This document shows, piece by piece, positions 24,801-46,273 of a stretch of DNA of 64,000 nucleotides; the first letter of the stretch is position 1, and every line of letters begins with the position of its first letter. The position numbers and the translations under genes are program-made. Origin of the DNA: Litoditis marina (taxonomy: Eukaryota; Nematoda; Chromadorea; Rhabditida; Rhabditidae); NCBI GenBank assembly GCA_964036275.1, contig OZ038438.1, positions 10,921,321 to 10,985,320 of the forward strand, written 5' to 3'. The notes beneath the pieces were generated by a model that saw nothing but the letters and a program-made list of their open reading frames with translations, searched no databases and had not been told where the DNA came from.

Positions 24801-25387
24801 ATGTCGAACTTCGGAAAAATTATTTTGGGTATCCTTTGTGTTCTTTTCGCAGTTGTGCACTCGATGCCAAAACAGCCAGTCTTCGGATTTGGCAAACGGT
24901 AAGCAATTTCAATCAATTTGTTCCATATTTGCCAAAATGTGTCCATTTTTCCCATTTTTCTTGAAGGAAGCACAAATGAAGCAACTTCTAAGGTGGAACT
25001 TTGTTGTTTTCCTGTCATCCGTTAACGCTGGTTCATATTAACCAATTTATAGGTCAGGAATGGATGTCACCGAAAATGATTACCTCCCCACAATTAAACG
25101 GCCAATGGTGAGAATTTATCAGTATCCTAAGTGATGTCTCTCGAAAGCTGAATAATATTGGACAAGAGGAGCTAAACTGAGTGTTTCATACTTCAAACAG
25201 AGCAGTATTCTGAGAGTTTGCAAAAAAACAGTATTTCTACAAGCATAATTGAATAAAACCGGTCTTACAATGAGCCGATAAAGTTGCCATTCAGGGAACG
25301 AAATTCCATATGGGTTTCGGTAAACGAGCAGGGAATCGACAGTTCACAATGGGATTTGGCAAACGCGATTCGACTACCTACGGTTAG
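24801..25387 (+). CDS. nlp-6: FMRF/allatostatin-like neuropeptide precursor, nlp-6-like (MGF-amide peptides)
   Basis: Three exons (24801-24898, 25053-25107, 25295-25387) join in frame to 81 residues. The N-terminus (MSNFGKIILGILCVLFAVVHS) is a signal peptide. Three Gly-Lys-Arg amidation/cleavage sites follow peptides ending FGF, HMGF and TMGF: PKQPVFGFGKR, GTKFHMGFGKR and AGNRQFTMGFGKR. This matches the C. elegans NLP-6 plan of peptides ending FGFGKR and MGFGKR after a signal peptide, so I assign it as an nlp-6 orthologue. After secretion-pathway processing it should yield three C-terminally amidated peptides; a separating peptide (TENDYLPTIKR) ends in a dibasic site. The stop TAG directly follows the DSTTYG tail. 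A GT at 25383 could allow a further exon, but I found none that continues well. Two short introns; start supported by a trans-splice acceptor. Confidence 0.9.
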
Positions 25388-28300
25388 TCGTTCTCACTAA
25401 CAGTTTTAGCAAGACAAAAGCATGTTATCCCGGATAATAATCAACAATCCTTTTCGAAAAGAAAACCCTTGAACTTCGTCTCCTTAGTGTCCAGTAGAGG
25501 AACTCCATGTTCACACCCTGAGAGCAAGTGTGGCACTCAACTACCTCTTCAATCGTTTAAACAGTTTGACGATTCTATCATCTTTATTCGTTGTAGTTCG
25601 TAGTTATGTATTCACAATCCATCTGAGTGTGATCCCTGCTTAATGCAGTAGCGGACTGGTTTGAATAGTTTGAATGCAGGTGTTACTATACAAGAAACAG
25701 AACAGCTGTAGACGACTGTAAAGGGCAGAAACATGAGAATGACTTCTAGCGTAAGAAAGCTGGCAAGGCGGAAATTTCTCGAAACTTGGAAGGCATCTAG
25801 GAAATACTTTCACAGCTACTATACTATCCCAATAATCGAATTAAAATGATGAGATAAATATCCATTCGAATTACGAATTGAGAATTAGCAAATACTTGTT
25901 GAACAGACCGACAACAAGACAATCTTATGGCTACCATAACAAGGAAAATTACAAAATGAGCAACGTACACGGATAAAGTTACATGTATGTTAGTCATTCT
26001 CTCGTCCTTAGTAGCCACGATGAATAACTTATAGCTGAAAAAAAGGAAAACCCTAAATAATATACCTTTAGTTATATGAATTTGCTCAGTGAACGATGAA
26101 CTCAACTATAAGTCAAATATAATCTAAGTTAAATATTTTACCTTTTTAATTGAAACTGATTGAGCTCATGATTTGAATACATCTCTGAATTGAGCTGTGA
26201 ACAACACAGATTGAGAAAAACGATTGATTGAACTGAAGATTTACATTCACTGTAAATGAACTCGTTCCGATGATAACGGGGGAATTGTTGTAGTTCCATA
26301 GAAGCTACTCGTCAAAAAACAAGCATCCATTTTGTTCTTTTTCGTAGCGTCTTGTGAATCGGAACAAATGTAGTTTGTTGATTTGTAGTTCTATTTGAGC
26401 GTTTTATTATTTTTTTCAGAACACGACTATTGAAGCGCGTCCTACTGATGGAGATGTCTTCGTCTTCAAATGTTTTCGTTCAAGTTCACGATGCTGCCGA
26501 TAAATCTGATTTGTTGCGTTTGTGGTTCAGGACTTGGTGTATATTGAGATAAAGTGTGATTGTTATTTGACTAATTAGTTCTTGACACGCTTGCTATGCT
26601 CAAAGTTACATTGCCGCCGAAGAAATACACTCCACAATAATACTCTTCGATGGCCACTGCCACTAATAATGGTATGGAAACAATCTACCTGTTTTGAAGT
26701 TGATGTAGCTCATACCAAAAAACTTCGATTCAGTCTTACATTGGCGCACGCAACTGTCAATGTTTTTTCTGAAGCTTGTTAAAATGTATTTTAACAATTT
26801 CAGAATTTCCACAGTATCCAATACAACTTGTACGAATCCGCTGACAGTCTGTCTTTTGTAAAAACAAATGTGTGTTTGCCTAAATCAACGGTAATCAACA
26901 CTTTATATAGTGAGTGCCAAATTTATTAATCTCTGAGTCCTGCCGGAATCGAACCTTCGAGCAAAAGATTCGTAGCAGGACGCTAACCACTGCGCTATTA
27001 GAGCACATAGCCGCCAACCTTTATAATCAAAGACATGTGAGCGTACACAGCGGAAATTGAGATAAACAGTACCCCCCCCCCCCCCCCCCCGTCTTTCCGT
27101 TGGCGATGACTATACACCTTGTTTTAGTCCGACATGTGAGTGGTTCACAAGAATCTCACTGTTTTCAAAAGGAATAAAGGGGTTTCTAGATCCACACAAG
27201 CTCATTTGAGGAAAATAATGTATCTGTCGTATACTATACTTGTCCAATTTCGCCTTAGGCAAACTCAATAGGGTGATGTAGAGTCATACTCACTCATGCG
27301 TGCTATTAAAAACATTTTTCAAGAAACACTTGGAGAAATTAGAAGCCAACGTTGTTTTCCAGTTAATTATCATCTTTGGAGTGATTTATGCTGAAGGAAA
27401 ACTTCTCAGTTAATCTGAGTTCCAAACAACGTTAGTATTTATTGAAGAGTTCGATGATTTTAACGCATACTATTATTGTTAATTGATTGCAAAAATTTAT
27501 ACAAAATCGTGTGTTGTCTCAACTCTTTGGCGATTGGATGACTCTAGTATTATCTACAATTACCAATTTCGAACACATGTGATTTCGTCAAAAGTTATGT
27601 TTCCATCGTCATATTCACGGTTCCACCCGTGGGGATTTATTCCATTATTGCGGTTGATTCCACCGCATCTCCTTACTAATTGTATTTGAGCGCTGCCGAT
27701 GACAGCTACTTTCTAATAAAACTTCTATGGCAGAATATTCGTTTCCGTTCAGCACTATTCTCACATTCGGAGTTTTCCAGGCTTGATCGGAACTAATTTC
27801 CTTACCAATTTCAAAAAACGAAAATAGACAATCCCATTCATAATCCTGCTACAGTTCATAACACATCACAAATGACCAACTTGTCATGAAAATCTCTACT
27901 GGTACAAAACCTATACTCTAATAAGTCTAAGTATGATGAGTTATGTGGTTGATTCCATCGTGGAGCGATGTTCAAACATTTATTGAATATGGTGACTACC
28001 CAGCTACGGTATTGCGATTACCGCCTATTCCATTAACTACCGACCTACCTCTTGAGATCACTTCATGAGATTTGTGAAAATTAATTGCGTGCTATTTCTT
28101 CAAATTTTCAACTTAGTTCCAATCGAGTGAAATGAAATCTGATATGCTACAGACGAGTCGAAATCAACGGCTGTTACCGTAGTTTTTCACACAAAACACA
28201 TTTTAATGTAGACACGTAATGTATTGTTTTGTTTTTCAACAAAAATTTATGATTGAAAGTTTCTTTGTGATTGAAATACACTTGTTCTTACTAAAGGTTC

Positions 28301-28715
28301 TGTGATATACTTTACCAACTCGACTATTGGATATTTTTTAACTTCGTTTCTTCTCAACCAAAATTTCAAACAAGTTTTCTATCACGAAGGACTGAACTTT
28401 GCAGAACCTGAACAAAAAAATAGGCAGCTGAGTGTCGAACAAGCGACTAATATTTGCTCAGATTCTCTTTTGGAAAATGTCTTGTTATGACAAACTGTGT
28501 CTTTCGATCAGCCGTTGGGCGTCATCCACTTTGTCTATCGTATAATGCCTGAAAAAAAACGCTTCTGTCACTGCGTTTTTCCTAATTGTATTGAAAACAA
28601 CTTTCCGATACAAAAATGTTCCTGATAATTCTGTGTTTGGAAACGTTTTGAGTTTCTCCCGTAGAAAGTTGTCTTTTCCTATTCAATCGCCAACTGAGGC
28701 GATCTTCATCCAACT
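25388..28715. other. Intergenic region between nlp-6 and npr-9
   Basis: Contains a tRNA-like element (26898-27115) with a 19-base C run. No further exons are recognised. The right-hand end should hold the npr-9 promoter. Confidence 0.5.
26898..27115 (-). repeat. tRNA-like short interspersed element, copy 3
   Basis: Minus-strand copy of the family seen at 13138-13335. It ends with ...GGCACTCACTATA and keeps both A-box-like (TAGCGCAGTGGTTAGCG) and B-box-like (GGTTCGATTCC) stretches. The usual short C/G-rich spot before the CTTTCCG block is expanded to 19 consecutive C residues (27072-27090), so length polymorphism or sequencing error is likely there. Confidence 0.7.
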
Positions 28716-28722
28716 TTTCCAG
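28716..28722 (+). promoter_or_regulatory. Probable spliced-leader acceptor of npr-9
   Basis: CTTTTCCAG ends seven bases before the ATG at 28730, a typical nematode trans-splice position. Confidence 0.5.
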
Positions 28723-28729
28723 TTCAAAA

Positions 28730-31700
28730 ATGAAGGAACTTGGTAACGACACTGCGGACTACTATGCTCAGCTCATGAATTTCTACAATGAAACAGTGGA
28801 ATTCGAGAGAAAGGTAAGTAGGCGATATCACACCGGTAATTGGATAGCCAGATATAAAAACATCTTGTTCCCAATATATTTTCAGATTGGAATAATAATT
28901 CCAAGCATATTCGCTGCAATAGTAGTGGTCGGAACGATTGGTAATCTACTCGTGGTGATAGTTGCTTTGAACAGACAGATGCGGAACTCTACTAACACAC
29001 TCATCATTGCTGAGTTTCTATTTCAGTTACAACATTGTATTCCATTAAAAACTCCGGGGCAGTAAAAACGAATCACGCATTGTGATTACATGTTTACATA
29101 AAGAAACATGTTCATTTAGTTATTTCAAAGCTGAATAGAAAGTTAAGAACCACATATTTCAAAGTATGATAGAAATGCTCTTGTTATTGCTCTAAATCGA
29201 GGCAGAATAAAATAGTGCTCGTCTCCAGCGATTCACCTTATTTTAGGACTGGCAGTTTCCGATTTGATGTTTTTATTCCTGTGCGTCCCTTTCACAGCAA
29301 TTGACTATGCTGTTCCCGTTTGGTTATTCCCTGCTTGGATGTGCTCCATGATCAACTTTTTCCAGGTAATTGTCATGCCTCCGAATTTGGATAAGTAGGC
29401 ACTGTTAACTCTATGTGGTATAGTTAGCTCTTTTGCACATCAGAAATACTCTTCACAAATGAAATGACATCAAAATTATCACTCTGGTAGTGATTGTAAA
29501 AATGTTTGTAGAAACTCAAACTGGGGCGCGCATACAAGACGCTGTGCTATCGAGTGATCCATTAAAAAGTGAGTGATCTCGTATACTTGAGGAACATTTG
29601 AATACACTGGTGAAACTTGAATAAAAATTGAATCAAAAATGTTCGGGTCTACAAGACAGCATTCACTCAAACGGTTTGTATAACCAAGGAAAGTGCTTCC
29701 ACTAGATATGTAGCGGTTAGCTTGCTCGTCTTTTGCTAGTGACGCAAATTTTTGCAATAGCTGTGAAATCCAGCTCAATCAAAGATATTGTTATTGACCA
29801 TGTGTGTTTCTACATGTGATGTTGATAATCTTTCAATAGAGATATAATTATGATCACAGTCGAACTTGGGGACAATGTGGACCTATATCTATCAATGTCA
29901 GGGTAAGAGCAGAGCAAAAAATGTCCAAGTATACAAACACTGGTTAATTAAAGAAGGGCAGAACATCATCCAAAAAATAACAACATTTTTGAATAGCGTT
30001 TTCATTGGGAATAGTCTTGAAAGTTATTTACCTTGTGCTTTTATGATTCGTGTGGCACGGTTTGTAACAGTTCTCTCAAAACTGTTTACTGAACCCCATT
30101 CCTATCGAAACGACAGTTCTATATCGAAGTTTCCTTCACATATGTTCATAACTAAGTGTTTTCAGCATACCTCCGCTTATTGTTCGGTATGGACGTTAAC
30201 ACTAATGGCTGTAGATAGGTACCTAGCAGTGGTTTATCCAGTCAGTTCCATGACGTTACGTACACCAAAAAATACTCTCTTCGCTCTCATCGTTATATAT
30301 TTTGTTATCGTCGCCTCTCAGGTAACAACAAAATTTTTTCCACTTCTCATTGTGTTTCACTCTGCTTAGTGCTCAGATTTGTTCGTTTCAGAACCTACTA
30401 TAAAAAACAGAGAAATATAGTCTGTTTCACGAAACAATGGCCCTCTACAGTAAGATTATAAAACGTTTAAGTGAATTTATTATATCTTGTAGGTGTTGTA
30501 CATAGTTTAAACTTGGTGATTTCGTTTTCCACTTTGGGTACTACAAGCATACAAAACAGTGAATCTTAGATTCTGTTTGTTGACTAGATAAATGCGTTTG
30601 AATTTTCGAAAGATTACTGTAGAAAGTCATCGATTGGTGAAACGAACTATAGATCGAATATGCTACTTTTAGTAAACTAAAAGCGTGTATGTGTATGAAC
30701 TCAATGGAGTGAGATATACATATTTTCAGTGAACATCATGGTCTCCATCTAAGAAAATCTAAATTTTTGAGTGTTTGTTGGTCGAAACTTAATTTTTTCT
30801 CGGCGCTGTATTTTGTCTATTGGAATTTCTGAAAAAATGCAGCACAAATACAGATAATTGGTGGGAATTGTGTTTTATAGGACATTGTGTGCAATTCCGT
30901 GTTTGTCTTGCAGATACCAATCGGTCTTATGCATGGGATTTACGTATACGACTTCATTGTGGAGGAACGATCGACATGTGCCATAGTCAGCATCGCCACG
31001 AACACTGCTTCGGAAACAGAGGTTATTTGGATTCTATCAAAGTTTTGGAAACATCGTTGTAGTTTGATATCGATTCACGGCATACTTTACGCATTTCGAC
31101 AGAGCAGCAACGGGATCAGACAACAAACACATCGAAATACGACAACATATATCATATCGCGCAGTTTAATCAGTAACTCTCGAAGTTTCACCTCAAAAAT
31201 ATTGGGTCAAACCTTCACGTTTTCTAGGTTCAATATAGGCCGTAGAGCAACTCGGATTCTTTCAAAAAAAAATCATGGCCGCCTAAGATTAAGACGAAAA
31301 CCTTGCGTTCCTGTGGAACCGTGAAACTCTTGCGAACTACAGTTATTGTCGCGGTTTTCAGGCACAAACCTATTTCATCACATTCAATGTTTTTGGATAC
31401 ATTCTGCCTCTGGGAATATCTGTTTTTCTATATTGGCGTATGCTAAGAAGACTTTGGTATACTCCACAATCAGGACACAGTTTGGTAGGATTCAAATAGA
31501 CATACTCATTGAGAGGTGCAACCTAGTTTCCTTGAAGTTCGAAACTGATTTCAGGTGCGGCGGTCAATGAGAGCGAGACCGGAGGCCAGACGTGCAAAGA
31601 AAAAAGTTACCCGACTCGTTCTGAGTGTTCTCGTTATTTGGGCTGTCTGTTGGTTACCTTTGAACGTGTGCTTTTTCATGTCAGGTAAAACTCAATCAGA

Positions 31701-34261
31701 TTCTTGCTTACATTGTTTGGGTTTCCCTGAACATTATTATACTTCTACATGAAACAACTGCAGATGGTGGGCTTTATTTATTTATATGCCGAAAATAGAG
31801 CGGGTTTGTTTGGGTGAAATTGTGAATCGCGAAAAGCTCAATCAGAAAAGAATCAGAAAAGTCCCGAGTAAACCATTTTATATATCTATTTTTTGCCTTC
31901 TCAGGTAGTTTGCAGTTCCCCATATTCCTCCCTAGCATTCACGCTGATGGTTGATGATGTCGCAATGTTCGCAGCTATAATAATACCACACATACGCTTT
32001 CATGTCTGTTTCAGGGATTTCTTACCCAGACACTTTGGTTATGAAATACGGTGTGAAAATGGTTGTTATTCAAATAACTAGTCAAGTAAGTGAAAATGTT
32101 CCAAAACACGGTCTGAGAGTAACGAAAAACCAACGTTGTGTAGGTTTGTGTAGGTCGTTTAACTGGTGAACTGAGTCTTCGCCGAGCCAAACCGCAAACC
32201 ACTCACTGAAGGACCGGCACCCGCACCGTCCGGTTTTCCATTAAACAGTTCAAACCGAACCACAAACCAAACCAATGACTGAATCAGAATCGGGCAGTTC
32301 TCAGCGCTAGTGACGAGTTAGCAGTTCGATTCGCCAATGTGACGCCTCTTTAACATATTCGGCACAAAAAACGTTTGCGATTCGTGTTTCGGTTGCAACT
32401 ATCTTTGCAAGAACGGACCAGTTCCAAATCCGGTTGAACCCCCCGCGGATCGCGGCTTGGTTCGGGATACGGTTATTCTGAAATTCCTCATGAATAAAAT
32501 TTGAACTGTGTACAAACAAGGTTTGAGTAGGGCGATTTTTAACTACGATACACGAGGTTTGAAAGAGTGAATTTAAACATTGTCTAACAACAGTCGCTGA
32601 ACGTAAATATCACTGCTAGTGCATTCCTCTACTATTCGAACAGTTTTTCATTGATTTAGTGGTTGAAAGACAGTTGAGAAACATTACAAAGTGTTCGCTC
32701 CATCATTCACAAATACGACTACTAACATTTTTGTGTTAATTTTTACCTGACCAGTTAATGCAAAATCATTCTTTTTTAAAGTTTCAGGTTCTTGCGTATA
32801 CGAACTCTTGTCTAAATCCGATTCTGTATGCTCTGATGTCGGAAAATTTTAGAAAAGGTAGGTAGTTGTGTTGTCTACCTACACCGGCATACAACAGTCA
32901 GTCGTTTCAGTTTCACAGTCAATCTGTCGCAAACACGTTTGAAGGCACTATTCGGTTGTGTGAATGTTATCAAAGTGTGGAACCACCACACCAAGAGCTG
33001 TACACAAAGGAAACTTCAATGAACGAATGCGTTCATTTCTATAACAACAAATTTCAGAGAAATTCCCGTTTTTTCAGTAGAAAACACCTTTGTAACAACC
33101 ATTGTTTCTCAATATTACTTGTGTCATTTTAACTTGTGTAAATTTGTCGGTCGGGAACAAGATGTGTCTTTGAATAGATCTCAATGCGCCATTCATAATC
33201 GTACGGTACATATTCAAGTTCAAAATGGAGAATCAGAGATTCAGACTATGAAACATATTACAATCTGATACGAGATTTGTTTTTTCGCGTGTCATTGTAA
33301 GTTATTGCAAGTACGGCCGGATATTAGTGAACACACTTCAAAAATCATTGCATCAGTGGACATGCGCAAAAAACATTGTTCTTTGTTTTGTGAAATCCTT
33401 GAAAAGCACATCCAATCCATAGGTTCCGGTAATCGAAACATTGCACTTTCAAGTTATCGTCAAAGTAAATATATATTAACCGAAGGAAAAGTCTGATAAT
33501 TTTTCATCGACATTTTTCGTTAACAAACATTGCTTCCAGGGTTTATCAATATCATAAAGAGGATTATAAATCTAACGACATTGGGAGCCTTTTTCGAATC
33601 GGAAGACAAGGTACGGGTGTTGATCGCATACTTTTAGACATCAGTTTAACACTTCGATCGAAGCATTTTGTCCTATAGGAAAATGACCAAATTTTCTACA
33701 TTGTTTGATCTGGATACACACAATAGTTTTATATTTTTATCGGGAAAGCAACCTGATAAAACTGCAAGCACAGTGGAATAAAACAAGATACACTGTATGC
33801 CTGGGAAACAGCGAACCCTATTTAATGGTATTCTCACTGTGCAACTATTGTGAGGAAATAATTACCTATTTGCCGAATACTTGCCGAATACAACAGCACT
33901 TCCTGTTCTTGCAATACTTCTGGTAGCAATCCTTTTGAAAACGTGCCCAGAACAAAACTGCTCTCCTTTTTCAACTTGATTGTTTGTCGCCCGTCAGTTT
34001 GACCAAGCAAATCCATGCTTCGTTACAGAATTTTCTCCGAATAGAGCTCACAAATATGAACAATACTTCACAGAACTCCATTCGTCACAATGCGTCTCTT
34101 TCACTGAAGGTGAACAGAAATTACCGCGTGAAAGCCCTACATGTAAAAATGCAACACAGAAAAAATACGTTCCACTCGGCGTACCTGTAGTGATAACTTT
34201 ACTATTCATTGCACATATATTCCAGCTCAAAGATGTTATTCCGTTTTTGATATTGCGGTAA
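28730..34261 (+). CDS. npr-9: Galanin/allatostatin-A type neuropeptide GPCR, npr-9-like, 11 exons
   Basis: Exons: 28730-28813, 28886-29009, 29247-29365, 30166-30321, 30914-31021, 31362-31484, 31555-31684, 32015-32085, 32788-32857, 33540-33610 and 33998-34261. All phases fit, giving 439 residues. The rhodopsin-family hallmarks are present: TM1 GTIGNLLVVIVAL, TM2 LAVSDLMFLFLCVP, the conserved WMC before TM3, DRYLAVVYP (Asp126-Arg-Tyr), TM6 VIWAVCWLPLNVCFF, and TM7 CLNPILYAL (NPxxY 315-319). Two N-glycosylation sites (Asn5, Asn20) lie in the short N-terminus. The loop and TM5 sequences (TCAIVSIA, YFITFNVFGYILPL) are typical of the galanin/allatostatin-A receptor group that includes C. elegans NPR-9. 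The receptor should sit in the neuronal plasma membrane and couple to a G protein. Two oddities: the exon 2 donor reads CTGAGT instead of GTGAGT, and exons 8-11 lie in one arm of a large inverted duplication. The last exon boundary is the least certain. Confidence 0.88.
30624..30655. repeat. Solo terminus of the TATAGTTCG MITE family
   Basis: CATCGATTGGTGAAACGAACTATAG resembles the terminal repeat of the elements in the aco-1 introns (ATCGATGGTTGAAACGAACTATA). No partner end is seen nearby. Confidence 0.35.
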
Positions 34262-34333
34262 AGTGGAGAAACGTGCTTCCAAACCATCTCATCTAAACTC
34301 AAAAATATTGAAAGGTTTATGTGTTCACCCAGT
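31975..34333 (+). repeat. Left arm of a 2.35-kb inverted repeat flanking aco-1
   Basis: Near-identical to the reverse complement of 46274-48617. It starts inside npr-9 intron 7 at CTATAATAATACCACACATACGC and ends at GTTTATGTGTTCACCCAGT. It includes npr-9 exons 8-11 and their introns. Exons, introns and 3' flank are equally similar, as expected for a DNA-level duplication. The only changes noticed are scattered substitutions and small indels. Confidence 0.95.
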
Positions 34334-35850
34334 TTACGGTATGTACATTTTAACAACGGAAATGCACATTGCTGACGAGGGGCTATGAGAACAAAGACAA
34401 ATTATGTGTAATTAAATTACAGCCGCGTTCTGTTGTCTACTTCATATGAGCTCACGTTTCGTTAATTAAATTAAATGTTACAGCATACACACGAAGGATC
34501 ATTCTTGCTCAGAAAATTCCCATGTTCAGACAACATGAGAGAAGCTGAGGTAACTGACTTCATCCAAACGAACACGTTTATTTTGTATACCCCGTGCTCC
34601 AAACTTGTTTTCGTTTCGAAACACTCGGAACATATTTTTTTCCGTAGTAATATTACTTGAATTTCGCTTCACTGGAAAGCATATTACTAAAAACAAGTGC
34701 ATGACTGAAATAAGGTTCAGTTTATTGGAGATTACCACAATGATTGTAAAACACTCAAAAAGGTGGAAATAAAACCAAAGCAGTAACTATGTAGCAACCA
34801 GCTCAACTACCAGGAAACAAAAAAAGTGTTAAATTCAACTCATTTGCATATGTTGCCACCAGTCGTCACATACCACTCCAGTAAACTAAATAATATATTT
34901 CAGGTTCTGCGGACCCGTTCCTCAACCAGTTTTCATCTGTAGAATTCATTTTTCGTGAAATACGGGTATACCTACAAATGTATTATGAAATAAACTCAAT
35001 ATGGTTAACGATGAACTCGATATGTGTGAACTTGCAGTACAATGTCGGACTGCACAAACAACATTATATAAAATACACGAGGTTATGCACCCCCTATTAA
35101 CTAATGATGGCACAGCGAAAAAAAAATCTTCCACCAATCTTTCTTCAGCCTTGTTCGAAATTACACTTCTTCACCACAGATAACATTCATCTACCTAGAT
35201 TGAATCTCGTTCCCATAATATTGGAATGTTCAGCACCTATCATTCAAGTATAATCAACAACAAAAAAGTCGTATATAATTCTTCTATTACGTCGAGAACC
35301 AACGTTTTCACATTTGTTAAATACCTCACAAACTGAAATCAGAGGTAAACCAAGTAGCTTAGGCGTTAGACGAAGCTACTTCGTCAAGTAAAAGAGGAAC
35401 TAACTATAATGTTATCAAAGAGGCTTGAAAGTCTGTTTTAAATGCACTTTATTCACTTTCAATCCCCTAAGACATTAAATGTTGTATACTTTCTATGTTT
35501 TGCCTTGTAGAAATAAAATGGTTTGTTGTATCGTTGGAACAAGTTCTGCAAACTTTTGGCATTCTGTACTTTCTACTTATCGCAAAGTCTGCAGTGCGAC
35601 ATTGATTGTTACGTGCCACGTATTGTTGGTGGTCTGACCCTGTATTGATTTACGGTAAAGGTCTCTATAGTCATTATTCCGTTCATGTTCGTTGGCGCAT
35701 GGAAAACCATTCGCTAGTACCGAGCGAATTTAAAACATTTACTCAATTGAGTTATCATTCTCACGTGAATGTAAAACTACGTCATTGTTCCAATGGTTAT
35801 TTGATGTTTTGGTATAGATTCTCTCTATTTCGAACAGAGCATTCGCACAT
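34334..35850. other. Intergenic region npr-9 to aco-1
   Basis: About 1.5 kb with no supported exon. It should contain the npr-9 3' UTR and the aco-1 promoter. No clear AATAAA was seen right after the npr-9 stop. Confidence 0.45.
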
Positions 35851-35860
35851 GCATTTGCAG
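35851..35860 (+). promoter_or_regulatory. Probable spliced-leader acceptor of aco-1
   Basis: GCATTTGCAG ends 20 bases before the ATG at 35881, a plausible trans-splice acceptor for the aco-1 mRNA. Confidence 0.5.
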
Positions 35861-35880
35861 GGTAAACTGACATTTCTGTG

Positions 35881-45627
<9,747 letters not shown>

Positions 45628-45806
45628 TTCATATTCGGTAAATGAGAACGTTTTAGATGATAAACCTTCATGTGTGTTGTTTCTATTGTTCTAAAACCTA
45701 ACTCTTATGACGGAATCTGTCGATTTAAGAGGTTTCTGTCAAATGTTTATTTGGAATATGGATTTTCAACAATGGCAGGGGTGGGTGCCCCTTATAAAGA
45801 CAACCT

Positions 45807-46242
45807 TATAGTTCGTTTCACCCATCGATAGCAGTCAGCTATGCTGGCCGAGCGCACCCTACATTGCAGGCGACTGATCTGGCAGCTTGCCAGTCTTTTC
45901 ATTGCAAATAAAAATTTAAAAAGTGGTTATTTTAAGATTTTTGCCAATTTTTTGTTTTCAAAAGGTTACCGCCAAATCGGGGAGTAATTTGAAGAACTTT
46001 TTGTGCGATAAAACTAGCATTGAAAAACGGCCTAAAATGGTGATTGGATATCACTGTTTTTATTTTTGCCCATCATGAGGCAAACATTGTGAGCGCCGCG
46101 CCACCTATCGCCGCTGAGTTCAATACCCAGCTGATGCACAATTTTGATGAGGCTGATCGCTGTTGGAAACTTTCCAACACAATTGACTGCGCCCACTAAA
46201 ATTTACTGTAACTGGCTGCTATCGATGGTTGAAACAAACTAT
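45807..46242. mobile_element. TATAGTTCG-family MITE, copy 3
   Basis: Just downstream of aco-1 and 32 bases from the right arm of the large inverted repeat. The ends are TATAGTTCGTTTCACCCATCGATAGCAG and CTGCTATCGATGGTTGAAACAAACTAT. The inner sequence parallels copy 1 in inverse orientation. Confidence 0.8.
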
Positions 46243-46273
46243 GTTAGTATTCTATAACAACAAGAAAAGCATC

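Noticed and set aside
33980..34261. Independent small gene starting at an ATG at 33980
   Set aside because: The frame is phase-compatible with npr-9 exon 10 through the acceptor at 33997, so it is better read as the last npr-9 exon. Its double at 46345-46626 is the duplicated copy.
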